Below, piece after piece: positions 1 to 8,806 of a stretch of 64,000 nt of DNA. Made by a program: the position numbers and the translations under genes. The stretch's first letter is position 1; the number at the start of each line of letters is the position of its first letter. Under the pieces are notes generated by a model. That model did not search any database and was not told where the DNA came from. It saw only the letters and a program-made list of their open reading frames with translations. The DNA is from Marinobacter vinifirmus. Lineage in GTDB: Bacteria > Pseudomonadota > Gammaproteobacteria > Pseudomonadales > Oleiphilaceae. The stretch covers positions 62,001-126,000 of the forward strand of contig NZ_NEFY01000004.1 of the NCBI RefSeq assembly GCF_002258215.1, written 5' to 3'.

Positions 1-721
1 AGTCTCCCGCCCGGATGGTTTCGAACAGTTGCCGGGTAATCTGGCTCAGCAGGCGGTTCAGGCCGCGCTTGCCGTGCAGGTCGCGGATCTGGTCGTGGTG
101 GTCCAGGCTCAGGCTGATGACCGACAGCGGGTGGCCGGTGGCAATGGCCCGGCTGATTTCCTTTTGCAGGGTTTCATCCAGGAATCGGGCATTGTGGGCG
201 CCGGTGATCGGGTCGGTAATGGCCAGGTCCTGGGCGGACTGGGTCATGTGGTCGTAGTGCCAGACATAAAGCGCGGTGACGGCGGCCAGCAACAGCAGCC
301 CCGCACTGGTGATAACGGCATCGGTTACAGGGTTGCCGAGCCAGGTCACGGCAATCACCGGTAGCAGTAGCAGGGCGCACAGCGCCAGCCCCTGCCGAAG
401 GGGCAGGATTAGCAGGTTGAGCACCAGCAGGGGCATGGCCCAGTGGCTGATGCCGGGCGCGTTCATGGTCAGAACGGCCGCCACCAGGCCACTGTTCAGG
501 CCGGCCAGGATGATCAGGTGGCCCGGTGCCGAAAGCTGGTGGCGACGGCAGAAGTAGGTATACACCAGCCCGGCCAGCAGCAGGGCGGTCATTGCCAGGG
601 CCAGGTAAAACAGTTGGTAGAAGCCGTAGCGCAGGTTTTGCAACGCCAGGACGGAAATAACCAGGGCTGTCAGGCTGTAGGCGGCGCTGTGGCTCCAGGT
701 ACGCAGGCGGGTTTCGGTCAT
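1..721 (-). CDS. Membrane GGDEF-family protein, C-terminus cut by window edge
   Basis: Reading leftward from an ATG at 721 gives 240 codons open to the window edge. The first ~150 residues are hydrophobic, with about five or six membrane segments. They are followed by DPITGAHNARFLDE and then SLDHHDQIRDLHGKRG, which match the start of a GGDEF (diguanylate cyclase) domain. The GGDEF signature itself would lie beyond position 1, so catalytic competence cannot be judged. The start codon overlaps the stop of the upstream GGDEF-like gene by 4 bp (ATGA at 718-721), so the two are very probably co-translated. Likely role: inner-membrane c-di-GMP synthesis or sensing. Family call is good; activity is unknown. 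Confidence 0.8.
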   Translation of the reverse strand, partial: MTETRLRTWSHSAAYSLTALVISVLALQNLRYGFYQLFYLALAMTALLLAGLVYTYFCRRHQLSAPGHLIILAGLNSGLVAAVLTMNAPGISHWAMPLLVLNLLILPLRQGLALCALLLLPVIAVTWLGNPVTDAVITSAGLLLLAAVTALYVWHYDHMTQSAQDLAITDPITGAHNARFLDETLQKEISRAIATGHPLSVISLSLDHHDQIRDLHGKRGLNRLLSQITRQLFETIRAGD

Positions 722-1734
722 TGAGCGTTGGCCTCCGGATCCTGTTTGCCCGGAAGGTCGGACGGCAGCGGGTTGCTGAAGGTCTGGGTGCGATTGCCAC
801 CCTGTTGCTGGGCCCGGCGCAGGGCGTTGGCCACGCTTTGCTGCAGGCTGTCGGCATCATCGCCAATGTTCAGGCCGGCGACGCCGGTGCTGACGGTGAG
901 TTTCAGGCCGTGAGACTCCATCAATTTATCAAGTCCCTGGCGGATGAGGTCTGCCTTCTTTGCGGTTTCGGCGGTATTTGCGCCCGGCAGAATCGCGAGG
1001 AATTGCAGGTCGGCCACCCGGTAATAGGTATCGAAGTCCCGTAACTGGGAATGCAGGTAACGGCCGATTCTGGGCAGGATAGCGCGGATGTCTTCGTCCG
1101 GGTCGCTGTCACTCAGATGGGTGTCGAGGCCGATCATCATCACCGACAGGTTGGTGCCCTCCCGTTCGCTGCGCTGGATTTCCTTGTGCAGGTCCGCCGA
1201 CAGGTACTCCCGGCTGGCGGCCTGGGTGAGCTCGTCGGTGCGGCGCAGTGGCGCCAGCTGGCGGGACTTGTATTCCCGCAGGAACACCAGGATGCCGGCC
1301 AACAGCGTGGTCAGTACAAACGCGCTGACCATCTGGTGGCGGTCTGGCAGGTTGACCAGCCATTGGGCGCTGGACAGCACAAGGACCAGCAGAACCAGGG
1401 TCACCGGTGCCGCCAGGTAAACCGGCAGCAGGGCGAAGGTGGCCAGCGGCAGGGCATAGAGCCAGTGGCTTAGCGACCACGGCCCCAGCCACAGGGCGGC
1501 AACAAGCGCCAGGGCCAGGGCGCCGAGGAAAAAATACCTCAGTTGTGGCCATGGCAGTTTGCCCTGTTGATTGTTCAGGGGGCTGCCTGCCAGGCACAAC
1601 CCCGCCGCAGCCGCCGCAGAAGCCGCCGCAAGGGGTTCGCCAAGCAGCACACTCAGGGCGCTGGTGAGTGCCAGGGCGGCACAACCGGCTTTGGTGAGGG
1701 CGCTGGGCAGGAATTTTTCGGCCGACTGGGGCAT
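718..1734 (-). CDS. Membrane protein with degenerate GGDEF domain
   Basis: 338 residues from ATG 1734, chosen over an ATG at 1764 because AAGGACAGAGG precedes the inner start. The N-terminal half carries about six hydrophobic segments. The C-terminal half has the GGDEF-domain layout (RRTDELTQAASREYL, then a regular helix/strand pattern, then TVSTGVAGL). However, the active-site loop reads RVADLQFLAILPG where a cyclase would have RxGGDEFxxLLP, so the GG(D/E)EF residues are lost. It is therefore predicted not to make c-di-GMP and may be a sensor or a partner of the downstream GGDEF protein, whose start codon it overlaps. Divergent from proA. Confidence 0.75.
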   Translation of the reverse strand: MPQSAEKFLPSALTKAGCAALALTSALSVLLGEPLAAASAAAAAGLCLAGSPLNNQQGKLPWPQLRYFFLGALALALVAALWLGPWSLSHWLYALPLATFALLPVYLAAPVTLVLLVLVLSSAQWLVNLPDRHQMVSAFVLTTLLAGILVFLREYKSRQLAPLRRTDELTQAASREYLSADLHKEIQRSEREGTNLSVMMIGLDTHLSDSDPDEDIRAILPRIGRYLHSQLRDFDTYYRVADLQFLAILPGANTAETAKKADLIRQGLDKLMESHGLKLTVSTGVAGLNIGDDADSLQQSVANALRRAQQQGGNRTQTFSNPLPSDLPGKQDPEANAQ

Positions 1735-1763
1735 GGAACCTCTGTCCTTCGCTGGCACATCCA

Positions 1764-1794
1764 TTGAATATTGAAAGCAGTGCAGCGGTATAAT
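1764..1794 (+). promoter_or_regulatory. Probable sigma-70 promoter of proA
   Basis: A consensus -10 box TATAAT at 1789-1794 lies 86 bp before the proA ATG. A possible -35 TTGAAT sits at 1764-1769 with a long 19-bp spacer, so the -35 is uncertain. The region is the only gap between the divergent GGDEF pair and proA. Confidence 0.5.
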
Positions 1795-1879
1795 AGTCGT
1801 TTGGGGTGCGGACTTGAAACGGGAAAGGTAAAGTAACCGCCCGGTTTTGGAATCAGCTAGCAGAATAAAAGGTAAATCG

Positions 1880-3136
1880 ATGGATGTTGCAGCCTATATG
1901 GCGGAGCTTGGCCAACAGGCCAGGGTCGCCTCAAGAGAAGTCGCCCGTTCGGCAACCGCCGTGCGCAACCAGGCCCTGCTGGCAACAGCGGAAGCACTGG
2001 ATGCGGCGCGCCAGGCACTGGCAGAGGCTAACCGCAAGGACCTGGAAAACGGCCGGGCCAATGGCCTGGACGAGGCCATGCTGGACCGCCTTGAGCTGAC
2101 GCCGGCCCGTATCGACACCATGATTGAAGGCCTGCGCCAGGTGGCAACCCTGCCGGACCCGGTGGGCGAAATCACCGATATGACCTATCGCCCCTCCGGT
2201 ATCCAGGTGGGCAAGATGCGCGTTCCGCTGGGCGTTATCGGCATCATCTACGAATCCCGGCCGAATGTGACGGTCGAGGCGGCCAGCCTTTGCCTGAAGT
2301 CCGGCAATGCCACCATTCTGCGTGGTGGCTCCGAGGCCATCCATTCCAACCAGGCGATTGCCGAATGCCTGGCCACCGGCCTGGCGGCCGCCGGGCTGCC
2401 GGAAGCCGCAGTGCAGGTGGTGAAAACCACCGACCGCGCCGCGGTGGGCGAGCTGATCACCATGCCCCAGTACGTGGATGTGATTGTGCCCCGGGGTGGT
2501 AAAGGCCTGATCGAACGCATCAGCCGCGATGCGCGGGTGCCGGTGATCAAGCACCTGGACGGCGTGTGCCACGTGTACATCGACAGCCATGCCGACCCTG
2601 AAAAGGCCTTGAAGGTTGCGGTCAACGCCAAGACCCACCGTTACGGCACCTGCAACACCATGGAAACCCTTTTGGTGGACCAGGAAGTGGCAGACGATAT
2701 GCTGCCCCTGCTGGCCGCCGAATTTGCCGCCAAGGGTGTGGAGTTGCGGGGCTGTGAACGTACCTGCGCGATTCTTGAAGGCATCAGTGCCGCCACCGAG
2801 GACGACTGGCACGAAGAGTACCTGGCGCCGATTCTCGCGGTGCGTGTGGTCGACGGCCTGGATGGCGCCATCGAGCACATCAACCGGTACAGCTCCCAGC
2901 ATACCGACAGCATCATCACCGAGAACTACACCCGGGCCCGCCGGTTCCTGACCGAGGTGGATTCCAGTTCGGTGATGGTCAACGCCTCCACCCGCTTTGC
3001 GGACGGTTTCGAATATGGCCTGGGGGCTGAAATCGGCATTTCCACCGACAAGATCCACGCCCGTGGCCCGGTTGGCCTGGAAGGCCTGACTTCCCAGAAA
3101 TATGTGGTATTCGGCGACGGCCACATCCGGGCCTGA
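1880..3136 (+). CDS. proA: Gamma-glutamyl phosphate reductase
   Basis: 418 residues, close to the E. coli length of 417. It reduces gamma-glutamyl phosphate to glutamate-5-semialdehyde with NADPH in proline synthesis (cytosol). Family landmarks are present: [12 protein letters not shown], the nucleotide-binding part around [12 protein letters not shown], and the catalytic Cys258 in [13 protein letters not shown]. The start at 1880 ([11 protein letters not shown]) is chosen because AAAGG lies 7 nt upstream and the alternative ATG at 1847 would add a non-conserved stretch. nadD follows after 4 bp, a common gammaproteobacterial pairing. No proB is in the window. Confidence 0.97.
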   Translation: MDVAAYMAELGQQARVASREVARSATAVRNQALLATAEALDAARQALAEANRKDLENGRANGLDEAMLDRLELTPARIDTMIEGLRQVATLPDPVGEITDMTYRPSGIQVGKMRVPLGVIGIIYESRPNVTVEAASLCLKSGNATILRGGSEAIHSNQAIAECLATGLAAAGLPEAAVQVVKTTDRAAVGELITMPQYVDVIVPRGGKGLIERISRDARVPVIKHLDGVCHVYIDSHADPEKALKVAVNAKTHRYGTCNTMETLLVDQEVADDMLPLLAAEFAAKGVELRGCERTCAILEGISAATEDDWHEEYLAPILAVRVVDGLDGAIEHINRYSSQHTDSIITENYTRARRFLTEVDSSSVMVNASTRFADGFEYGLGAEIGISTDKIHARGPVGLEGLTSQKYVVFGDGHIRA

Positions 3137-3140
3137 TGCC

Positions 3141-3791
3141 ATGCATGTAATCTACGGTGGCACCTTTGACCCCATCCATCACGGACACCTCCGGCTGGCG
3201 CTGGAGGTATCCGACGCCCTGGCGGTGGATCGGGTTCACCTGGTGCCCTGTCATATTCCTCCCCATCGGGGCGACACGGGAGCGACCTCAGCCCAGCGGC
3301 TCGAGCTGATCCGCCTGGCCATCGCCGGCGAAGAACGCCTGCGGGTGGATGACCGTGAACTTCAGCGGGCCGGTGCCTCTTACACCGCAGACACTTTGCG
3401 CCAGCTCCGGCAGGAACTGGGTGCGGAGGCGCCCCTGGTCATGGTCGTGGGTACTGATTCCTTTGCCGGCTTTGACCGCTGGCAGGACTGGCAGCAGATT
3501 CCCGAACTGGCGCACATTGTGGTGGTACGCCGGCCCGGCGCTGAGCTGCCTGAAAACAGTGGTGCGGCACACTTGCTTGCGGGCCGGCGCGCTGCCGGTG
3601 CGGCCAGTTTGCGGGAGAGCCCGGCTGGCCGGGTACTGGAGCTGGATCCGCCGCTGCTGGACATCTCGGCAACCGGCATTCGGGAGCGCATTGCAACCGG
3701 CCGTTCTCCCCGATACCTGATGCCCGATGCCGTGTGGCAGAGAGTGCAGGCACTGGGCCTTTATGGTTCCGGCAGCGCCAACGGTTTTTAG
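3141..3791 (+). CDS. nadD: Nicotinate-nucleotide adenylyltransferase
   Basis: 216 residues. It adenylates nicotinate mononucleotide to deamido-NAD in NAD biosynthesis. The nucleotidyltransferase signature GGTFDPIHHGH is at residues 6-16, and the second family motif ISATGIRERI is near residue 175. The ATG at 3141 is the first that puts the conserved VIYGGTFDP at the N-terminus; it begins 4 bp after the proA stop, so translation is likely coupled. Confidence 0.96.
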   Translation: MHVIYGGTFDPIHHGHLRLALEVSDALAVDRVHLVPCHIPPHRGDTGATSAQRLELIRLAIAGEERLRVDDRELQRAGASYTADTLRQLRQELGAEAPLVMVVGTDSFAGFDRWQDWQQIPELAHIVVVRRPGAELPENSGAAHLLAGRRAAGAASLRESPAGRVLELDPPLLDISATGIRERIATGRSPRYLMPDAVWQRVQALGLYGSGSANGF

Positions 3792-3794
3792 GAG

Positions 3795-3823
3795 TTATCC
3801 ACAGCCGGCTTTGATGCTACAAT
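3795..3823 (+). promoter_or_regulatory. Promoter of rsfS operon overlapping a DnaA-box sequence
   Basis: TTATCC (3795-3800), a 17-bp spacer and TACAAT (3818-3823) form a plausible sigma-70 promoter just after the nadD stop and 62 bp before rsfS. The -35 element lies within TTATCCACA (3795-3803), an exact match to the consensus DnaA box. The promoter call rests on sequence and spacing; DnaA binding is conjecture. Confidence 0.5.
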
Positions 3824-3884
3824 CGCGGCTGAATATCACTTATCGGGTGGCCACTCCGGCCAGAGCCCGGAAAACAGGGTAATT

Positions 3885-4235
3885 ATGCAGGCAGAACAAC
3901 TGAAAGATCTGGTCGTAAACGCTCTTGAAGAGGTCAAGGCACAGGATATCAGCGTGATTGATGTCCGTGATCGCACCAGCGTGACCGACTTTATGGTTCT
4001 CGCATCGGGTACTTCCAACCGTCACATCAAATCCCTTGCCGATTCCGTGGTTATCGAAGCCAAGGAACAGGGTGTGCGCGCCAACAATGTTGAGGGCGGC
4101 GCCGGTAGTGACTGGATTCTGGTAGATCTGGGCGATGTAGTGGTCCACGTGATGATGCCTGCTACCCGCGAATTCTACGATCTGGAGCGCTTCTGGCGTG
4201 ATGCTCCGGACCTTGGTGCAGCGGGCAGCGAGTAA
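3885..4235 (+). CDS. rsfS: Ribosomal silencing factor RsfS
   Basis: 116 residues, with the DUF143/Iojap family features: [33 protein letters not shown], and the C-terminal [15 protein letters not shown]. It binds uL14 on the 50S subunit and blocks subunit joining under starvation. Only 2 bp separate it from rlmH, and the order rsfS-rlmH-mrdA-rodA is the standard one in Pseudomonas and Escherichia. Its own promoter lies in the gap after nadD. Confidence 0.96.
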   Translation: MQAEQLKDLVVNALEEVKAQDISVIDVRDRTSVTDFMVLASGTSNRHIKSLADSVVIEAKEQGVRANNVEGGAGSDWILVDLGDVVVHVMMPATREFYDLERFWRDAPDLGAAGSE

Positions 4236-4237
4236 CC

Positions 4238-4708
4238 ATGCGCCTGCGTCTGATCTGTGTCGGGCAGAAAATGCCCGACTGGGTCAGTGCGGGGTACAAC
4301 GACTACGCCCGCCGGATGCCTCCGGAGTTGCCCCTCGAACTGACTGAAATCCCCATGGCCCATCGCGGCAAGAATCCGGATATTCCCCGGTTGATGCAGC
4401 GTGAAAGCGACGCCATCCTGTCGGCAGTGGGTCAGCGTGACCGCGTGATTGCACTGGAAGTGGGTGGCCGTCCCTGGTCCACCGAGAAACTGGCGAGTCA
4501 GCTGGAAAACTGGCAGCAGGATGGTCAGGATGTCTGCTTTCTGGTGGGCGGCCCCGATGGCCTGGCTGACGCCTGTCGCAACCGTGCCGACCAGCAATGG
4601 TCACTTTCCCCCCTTACCCTGCCGCACCCGCTGGTGCGTATCGTCCTGGCCGAACAACTGTACCGGGCCTGGTCCATCACCCGTAACCATCCTTACCACC
4701 GGGCATAG
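4238..4708 (+). CDS. rlmH: 23S rRNA pseudouridine-1915 N3-methyltransferase
   Basis: 156 residues, one more than E. coli RlmH (155). This SPOUT-fold enzyme methylates pseudouridine 1915 of 23S rRNA on 70S ribosomes. Visible motifs: [16 protein letters not shown] at the N-terminus, the SAM-site loop FLVGGPDGL, and the C-terminal [14 protein letters not shown] followed by NHPYHRA. It lies between rsfS and mrdA in the conserved order. Confidence 0.97.
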   Translation: MRLRLICVGQKMPDWVSAGYNDYARRMPPELPLELTEIPMAHRGKNPDIPRLMQRESDAILSAVGQRDRVIALEVGGRPWSTEKLASQLENWQQDGQDVCFLVGGPDGLADACRNRADQQWSLSPLTLPHPLVRIVLAEQLYRAWSITRNHPYHRA

Positions 4709-4716
4709 GGCTGCCA

Positions 4717-6612
4717 ATGGCCTGGGGCGAATTCAAGGACACCGTAGCAGAGCGCCGACTGTTCCAGCGCCGGGCAATGGTTATGCTGGTGCTGGTTATG
4801 CTTGCGCTGGGTGGTTTGCTGGCGCGCATGTACCAGTTACAGATCGTCGAGCATGAAATCTATACCACGCTGTCTGACAAGAACCGGGTGCAGGTGCAGT
4901 CGGTCCCGCCTCCCAGAGGGCTGGTTTACGACCGCAATAACCTGCTGCTGGCGGAAAACCGGCCGGTGTTCAGCCTCACCCTGGTGCCCGAGCGGATTGG
5001 CAGCATGGATGAAACCCTGGCCCGGCTGACGGAAATCCTGAGTATTTCCGATGAAGACATTGAACGCTTCCAGCGCCGGCTGAATGAACCGCGCCGCCCG
5101 TTCCAGGAAATTCCCCTGAGTTACGACCTGAACGAAGAGGAAATCGCCCGGATGGCGGTACACCGGCACCGGTTCCCCGGTGTCGAGGTCAAGGCCGAAC
5201 TGGTTCGCTATTACCCGCACAGTGAGTTGACCGCCCATGCCCTGGGCTATGTCGGCCGTATTAACCGGAATGAACTGCAGCGCATTGATCCGGTGAATTA
5301 CGCCGGCACCAACTACATCGGCAAATCCGGTGTGGAGCGATTCTACGAAAAAGTGTTGCACGGCAAGGTGGGGTACCAGCACGTAGAAACCAATGCCCGG
5401 GGGCGGATACTCCGGGTGCTGGAACGGGAAAACCCGGTACCCGGGGAAGACCTGCAGCTGCACCTGGATCTGCGCCTGCAACGCAAGGCCCACGAATTGC
5501 TGGAAGGCCGGCGTGGCGCCATCATTGCGATCGAGCCCGCCACCGGCGGCATCCTGGCCCTGGCCAGCGTGCCCGGCTTCGATGCCAACAAGTTTGTGAC
5601 CGGTATCAGTGTCAAAGACTACCGGGATTTGAGTGAAAGCATCGACAAGCCCCTGTTCAACCGGGCCCTGCGTGGCCAGTATCCTCCCGGCTCCACCATC
5701 AAACCCATGATGGCCGTGGCTGCCCTGGACAGTGGCGTAACCACCCGCGAGCGAACCATCTGGGACCCGGGTTATTTCCAGCTCAAGGAAAGCGGTCGAC
5801 GCTACCGGGACTGGAAGCGAACCGGGCATGGCTGGGTAGACCTGATGGATTCCGTGGCGGAGTCCTGCGATGTGTATTTTTATCAGATCGGCGTCGAAAT
5901 GGGTGTCGACGTGATGTACGACTATCTGTCCCGCTTCGGGTTTGGTGAAGACGCCACCCTCGACGTCGCCGGTGCCCTCAGTGGTCTGCTGCCGTCCCGG
6001 GACTGGAAGCGGGCGGTCCGCAGTGAACCCTGGTATCCGGGGGATTCCGTCAATATGAGTATCGGCCAGGGCTTTTTCCTGGCTACACCCCTGCAACTGG
6101 CGACCGCCACGGCCCTGATTGCCAACCGGGGTGAGTGGGTAGAACCGCGCCTGCTGAAAGATATCCGTGGTGACCGCCCGGTGGAAGAGTTCCTGCCGGC
6201 ATCCACCCATAAGCCCCTGGATCTCAAGAATCCTGACGATTGGGAATACGTGGTGGATACCATGGAAGAAGTTATGCACGGAACCCGCGGCACGGCTCGT
6301 GGTGCCGCCAGCGGTGCCAGCTACCGGATGGCGGGAAAAACCGGTACCGCCCAGGTGTTCAGCCTGGGTGAAGACGAAGAATACGATGCCGAGGAGATCC
6401 GCGAGCGCCTGCGGGACCACGCGCTGTTTGTCGGCTTTGCCCCGACAGACGATCCGAAAATCGCCGTTGCCATCATTGTCGAGAATGGCGGTGGCGGCAG
6501 CAGTGTCGCGGCACCGGTCGCCCGCGGGCTGTTTGATGCGTGGCTGGAGGAATTCCCTGCGGCAGAGGCGGCCCAGGTGGTGGGCCAGGCTGAAACCGGA
6601 GGTGAGGGCTGA
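4717..6612 (+). CDS. mrdA: Penicillin-binding protein 2, elongation transpeptidase
   Basis: 631 residues. One membrane anchor (~residues 22-42) is followed by the PBP dimerisation domain and a transpeptidase domain with the three catalytic motifs: STIK (Ser326-Lys329), SCD (383-385) and KTG (541-543). It cross-links peptidoglycan during rod elongation together with RodA, whose gene overlaps the mrdA stop codon by one base. The typical elongasome pair; start ATG at 4717 is 8 bp after rlmH. Confidence 0.97.
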   Translation: MAWGEFKDTVAERRLFQRRAMVMLVLVMLALGGLLARMYQLQIVEHEIYTTLSDKNRVQVQSVPPPRGLVYDRNNLLLAENRPVFSLTLVPERIGSMDETLARLTEILSISDEDIERFQRRLNEPRRPFQEIPLSYDLNEEEIARMAVHRHRFPGVEVKAELVRYYPHSELTAHALGYVGRINRNELQRIDPVNYAGTNYIGKSGVERFYEKVLHGKVGYQHVETNARGRILRVLERENPVPGEDLQLHLDLRLQRKAHELLEGRRGAIIAIEPATGGILALASVPGFDANKFVTGISVKDYRDLSESIDKPLFNRALRGQYPPGSTIKPMMAVAALDSGVTTRERTIWDPGYFQLKESGRRYRDWKRTGHGWVDLMDSVAESCDVYFYQIGVEMGVDVMYDYLSRFGFGEDATLDVAGALSGLLPSRDWKRAVRSEPWYPGDSVNMSIGQGFFLATPLQLATATALIANRGEWVEPRLLKDIRGDRPVEEFLPASTHKPLDLKNPDDWEYVVDTMEEVMHGTRGTARGAASGASYRMAGKTGTAQVFSLGEDEEYDAEEIRERLRDHALFVGFAPTDDPKIAVAIIVENGGGGSSVAAPVARGLFDAWLEEFPAAEAAQVVGQAETGGEG

Positions 6613-7754
6613 TGGCACTCGGAAAGCTGTTGAACAGCCAGGAACCGGGCGCTCTGGGCCGGCCCAAAAGCATCTGGTCAACGTTACACCTCGATCCAAT
6701 CTTGCTGGCATTATTGTTGCTGCTGGTGGGTGGTGGCCTGTTTGTATTGTACAGCGGTGCAGACCGGAACTTTGCCGTGGTCAAGGGCCAGATGATCCGG
6801 TTGGGAGTGGCCTTTGTAGTGATGTTTGTGTTTGCCCAGCTGGACCCTGCAATATTCCGGCGCTGGGCACCCTGGCTGTACCTGGCTGGCCTGGCCGGGT
6901 TGGTGGCGGTGTTGCTGGTGGGTGTTGGTGCCAAGGGTGCCCAGCGCTGGCTGGCGCTGCCCGGGCTGCCCCGGTTCCAGCCTTCGGAGCTGATGAAACT
7001 GGTGGTGCCGATGATGGCGGCCTGGTATTTGTCCCGCTATTACCTGCCACCCACGTTTTCGCGGATTGTGGTTGGCCTGGTGATTGTTCTGTTGCCCATG
7101 TTCCTGATCATCCAGCAGCCTGACCTGGGTACTTTGCTGCTGGTGGGCATGGCGGGCATCTTCGTGGTGTTCTTTGCCGGCATCAGCTGGAAGCTCATTA
7201 CGGCCTTTTTCGGCATGGTGGCGGTTTCCGCGCCGCTGATGTGGTTCTACGTGATGCGGGACTATCAGAAGCAACGGGTGCTGACCCTGCTTGACCCGCA
7301 AAGTGATCCCCTGGGGGCGGGCTGGAACATTATCCAGTCGAAAACCGCCATCGGCTCCGGCGGGATGGATGGCAAGGGCTGGCTCCAGGGCACCCAGTCG
7401 CACCTGGAATTCCTGCCGGAAAGCCATACCGACTTTATTGTGGCGGTGCTTGCCGAGGAATTCGGTTTTGTCGGCATGATGCTGCTGATGGCGGTGTATT
7501 TCCTGATTATCCTGCGGTGTCTCTACATTTCCGTAACCGCCCAGGATTCCTTCAGCCGTTTGCTGGCGGGTGCCCTGACCATGACGTTCTTCATCTACAT
7601 CTTTGTGAACGTGGGAATGGTCAGCGGGCTGCTGCCGGTGGTTGGTGTTCCGCTGCCCCTGATCAGTTACGGGGGCACGTCCGGGGTCACCCTGATGGCA
7701 GCCTTCGGGGTGCTGATGTCGATTCACACCCACCGCCGGATGATCTCGGCGTAG
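6612..7754 (+). CDS. rodA: Rod-shape SEDS glycosyltransferase RodA
   Basis: 380 residues with about ten membrane segments. SEDS-family signatures are present: QPDLGTLLLVGMAG, the periplasmic loop with LPESHTDFIVAVLAEEFGF, and LPLISYGGTSG near the C-terminus. It polymerises lipid II in the elongasome with PBP2. It starts at the last base of the mrdA stop (TGATG). In Pseudomonas the next gene is a lytic transglycosylase (mltB/sltB1); here a 113-bp gap leads directly to rlpA. Confidence 0.97.
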   Translation: MALGKLLNSQEPGALGRPKSIWSTLHLDPILLALLLLLVGGGLFVLYSGADRNFAVVKGQMIRLGVAFVVMFVFAQLDPAIFRRWAPWLYLAGLAGLVAVLLVGVGAKGAQRWLALPGLPRFQPSELMKLVVPMMAAWYLSRYYLPPTFSRIVVGLVIVLLPMFLIIQQPDLGTLLLVGMAGIFVVFFAGISWKLITAFFGMVAVSAPLMWFYVMRDYQKQRVLTLLDPQSDPLGAGWNIIQSKTAIGSGGMDGKGWLQGTQSHLEFLPESHTDFIVAVLAEEFGFVGMMLLMAVYFLIILRCLYISVTAQDSFSRLLAGALTMTFFIYIFVNVGMVSGLLPVVGVPLPLISYGGTSGVTLMAAFGVLMSIHTHRRMISA

Positions 7755-7807
7755 CCTGGCTGGCAATAATGGCCGGCCGGTAATGGTGAATCACGCCTGG
7801 AACCCGT

Positions 7808-7837
7808 TACAATGTTGCCGGTCAGTAATGACTGACC
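7808..7837 (+). promoter_or_regulatory. Possible rlpA promoter -10 with palindrome at the start site
   Basis: TACAAT (7808-7813) could be a -10 box; no good -35 is seen. From 7820 to 7837 lies an exact interrupted palindrome, GGTCAGT-AATG-ACTGACC, which would cover positions +1 to +18. It has no U-run after it, so it is not an intrinsic terminator of rodA. It may be an operator or a 5'-end mRNA hairpin. Confidence 0.35.
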
Positions 7838-7867
7838 AACCGAGACAATACAGGGGTAGGCGCTGAT

Positions 7868-8767
7868 ATGCTGCAGGTTCCGAAACATTGGCTGCCGGGG
7901 TTGATCACACTGGTTCTGGTGTCTGGCTGTGCCAGCACTCCGGCTCCGGAAACCGATCATTCCTCGCGCTATACCATAAAGCAGGATCGTGGCCCTTCCG
8001 GTGACTACGACATCAGCGGCCTGACCGACGCGGTGCCCCGGTATGAGGAGCCTCGCCGGGCCGGTAACAAATCCCCGTACACCGTGTGGGGCAAGAGTTA
8101 CCGGGTGATCGACAGCAATGACGGTTATGTGGCCCGGGGTACAGCCAGCTGGTATGGTGAGAAATTCCACGGCCACAAAACGTCCAATGGCGAGACCTTC
8201 GACATGTACGCCATGTCGGCCGCCCACAAGTCTTTGCGCATACCGGGATATGCCCGGGTGACCAACCTGGACAATGGCCGGTCGGTGATTGTCCGGGTGA
8301 ATGATCGTGGCCCGTTTCACGGCGACCGCCTGATTGATCTGTCCTATGCGGCAGCCAAGAAGCTGGATTATCACGCCCGCGGCACAGCCCGGGTGGAAGT
8401 GGCCGCTATCACGGTTCGTCCGGATGGCGCCATGTTCCTGGCGGGCGAGCCATTCGAGCCCACCGGCAAGGTCCAGGCACCGGTGCAGGTAGCCTCAGAA
8501 CCTGCCTCTGCGCCGGCAGCATCGGGACAGGCGTTGTTTGTGCAGCTGGGTGCCTTCAGCAGTCGGGACCCGGCCGAAGCCCTGCTGGCCAGGGCCCGGA
8601 AAGCAACGGAGACTCCGGCGCGATTGCGTGAAGTGAGCACCGGCTCGGGACGTTTCCACCGTGTACAGGTGGGCCCGTTCCCGAATGAAGACGAAGCCCG
8701 CTATGCCCGGAACCTGCTGGAATCCCGGGGTTTCGGCCAGCCCATAGTCCTGACGGATTCGCACTGA
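7868..8767 (+). CDS. rlpA: Septal ring lipoprotein / lytic transglycosylase RlpA
   Basis: 299 residues. A lipoprotein signal ends at LVSGC with lipidated Cys21. The double-psi beta-barrel domain spans about residues 90-180 (GTASWYGEKFHGHKTSNGE, VRVNDRGPFHGDR, DLSYAAAKKL). A C-terminal SPOR domain (~220-297, ALFVQLGAFSSRDPAEAL) binds denuded glycan at the septum. In Pseudomonas RlpA is a lytic transglycosylase acting on stem-less glycans in the outer-membrane/periplasm space. Upstream of dacA as in Pseudomonas. Confidence 0.95.
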   Translation: MLQVPKHWLPGLITLVLVSGCASTPAPETDHSSRYTIKQDRGPSGDYDISGLTDAVPRYEEPRRAGNKSPYTVWGKSYRVIDSNDGYVARGTASWYGEKFHGHKTSNGETFDMYAMSAAHKSLRIPGYARVTNLDNGRSVIVRVNDRGPFHGDRLIDLSYAAAKKLDYHARGTARVEVAAITVRPDGAMFLAGEPFEPTGKVQAPVQVASEPASAPAASGQALFVQLGAFSSRDPAEALLARARKATETPARLREVSTGSGRFHRVQVGPFPNEDEARYARNLLESRGFGQPIVLTDSH

Positions 8768-8806
8768 GTTGCCGCCGGCACACATAAGACCAACATCTGA
8801 CGACGA

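Noticed and set aside
174..866. 230-codon minus-strand frame near the left edge
   Set aside because: Proline/arginine-rich and out of frame with the GGDEF gene that runs off the window.
1931..3142. 403-codon open frame antisense to proA
   Set aside because: Its His/Gly/Gln-rich translation has no domain and exactly shadows proA; such frames arise from GC-rich third positions.
4837..6711. 624-codon open frame antisense to mrdA
   Set aside because: Low-complexity shadow translation against a gene with all PBP2 catalytic motifs.
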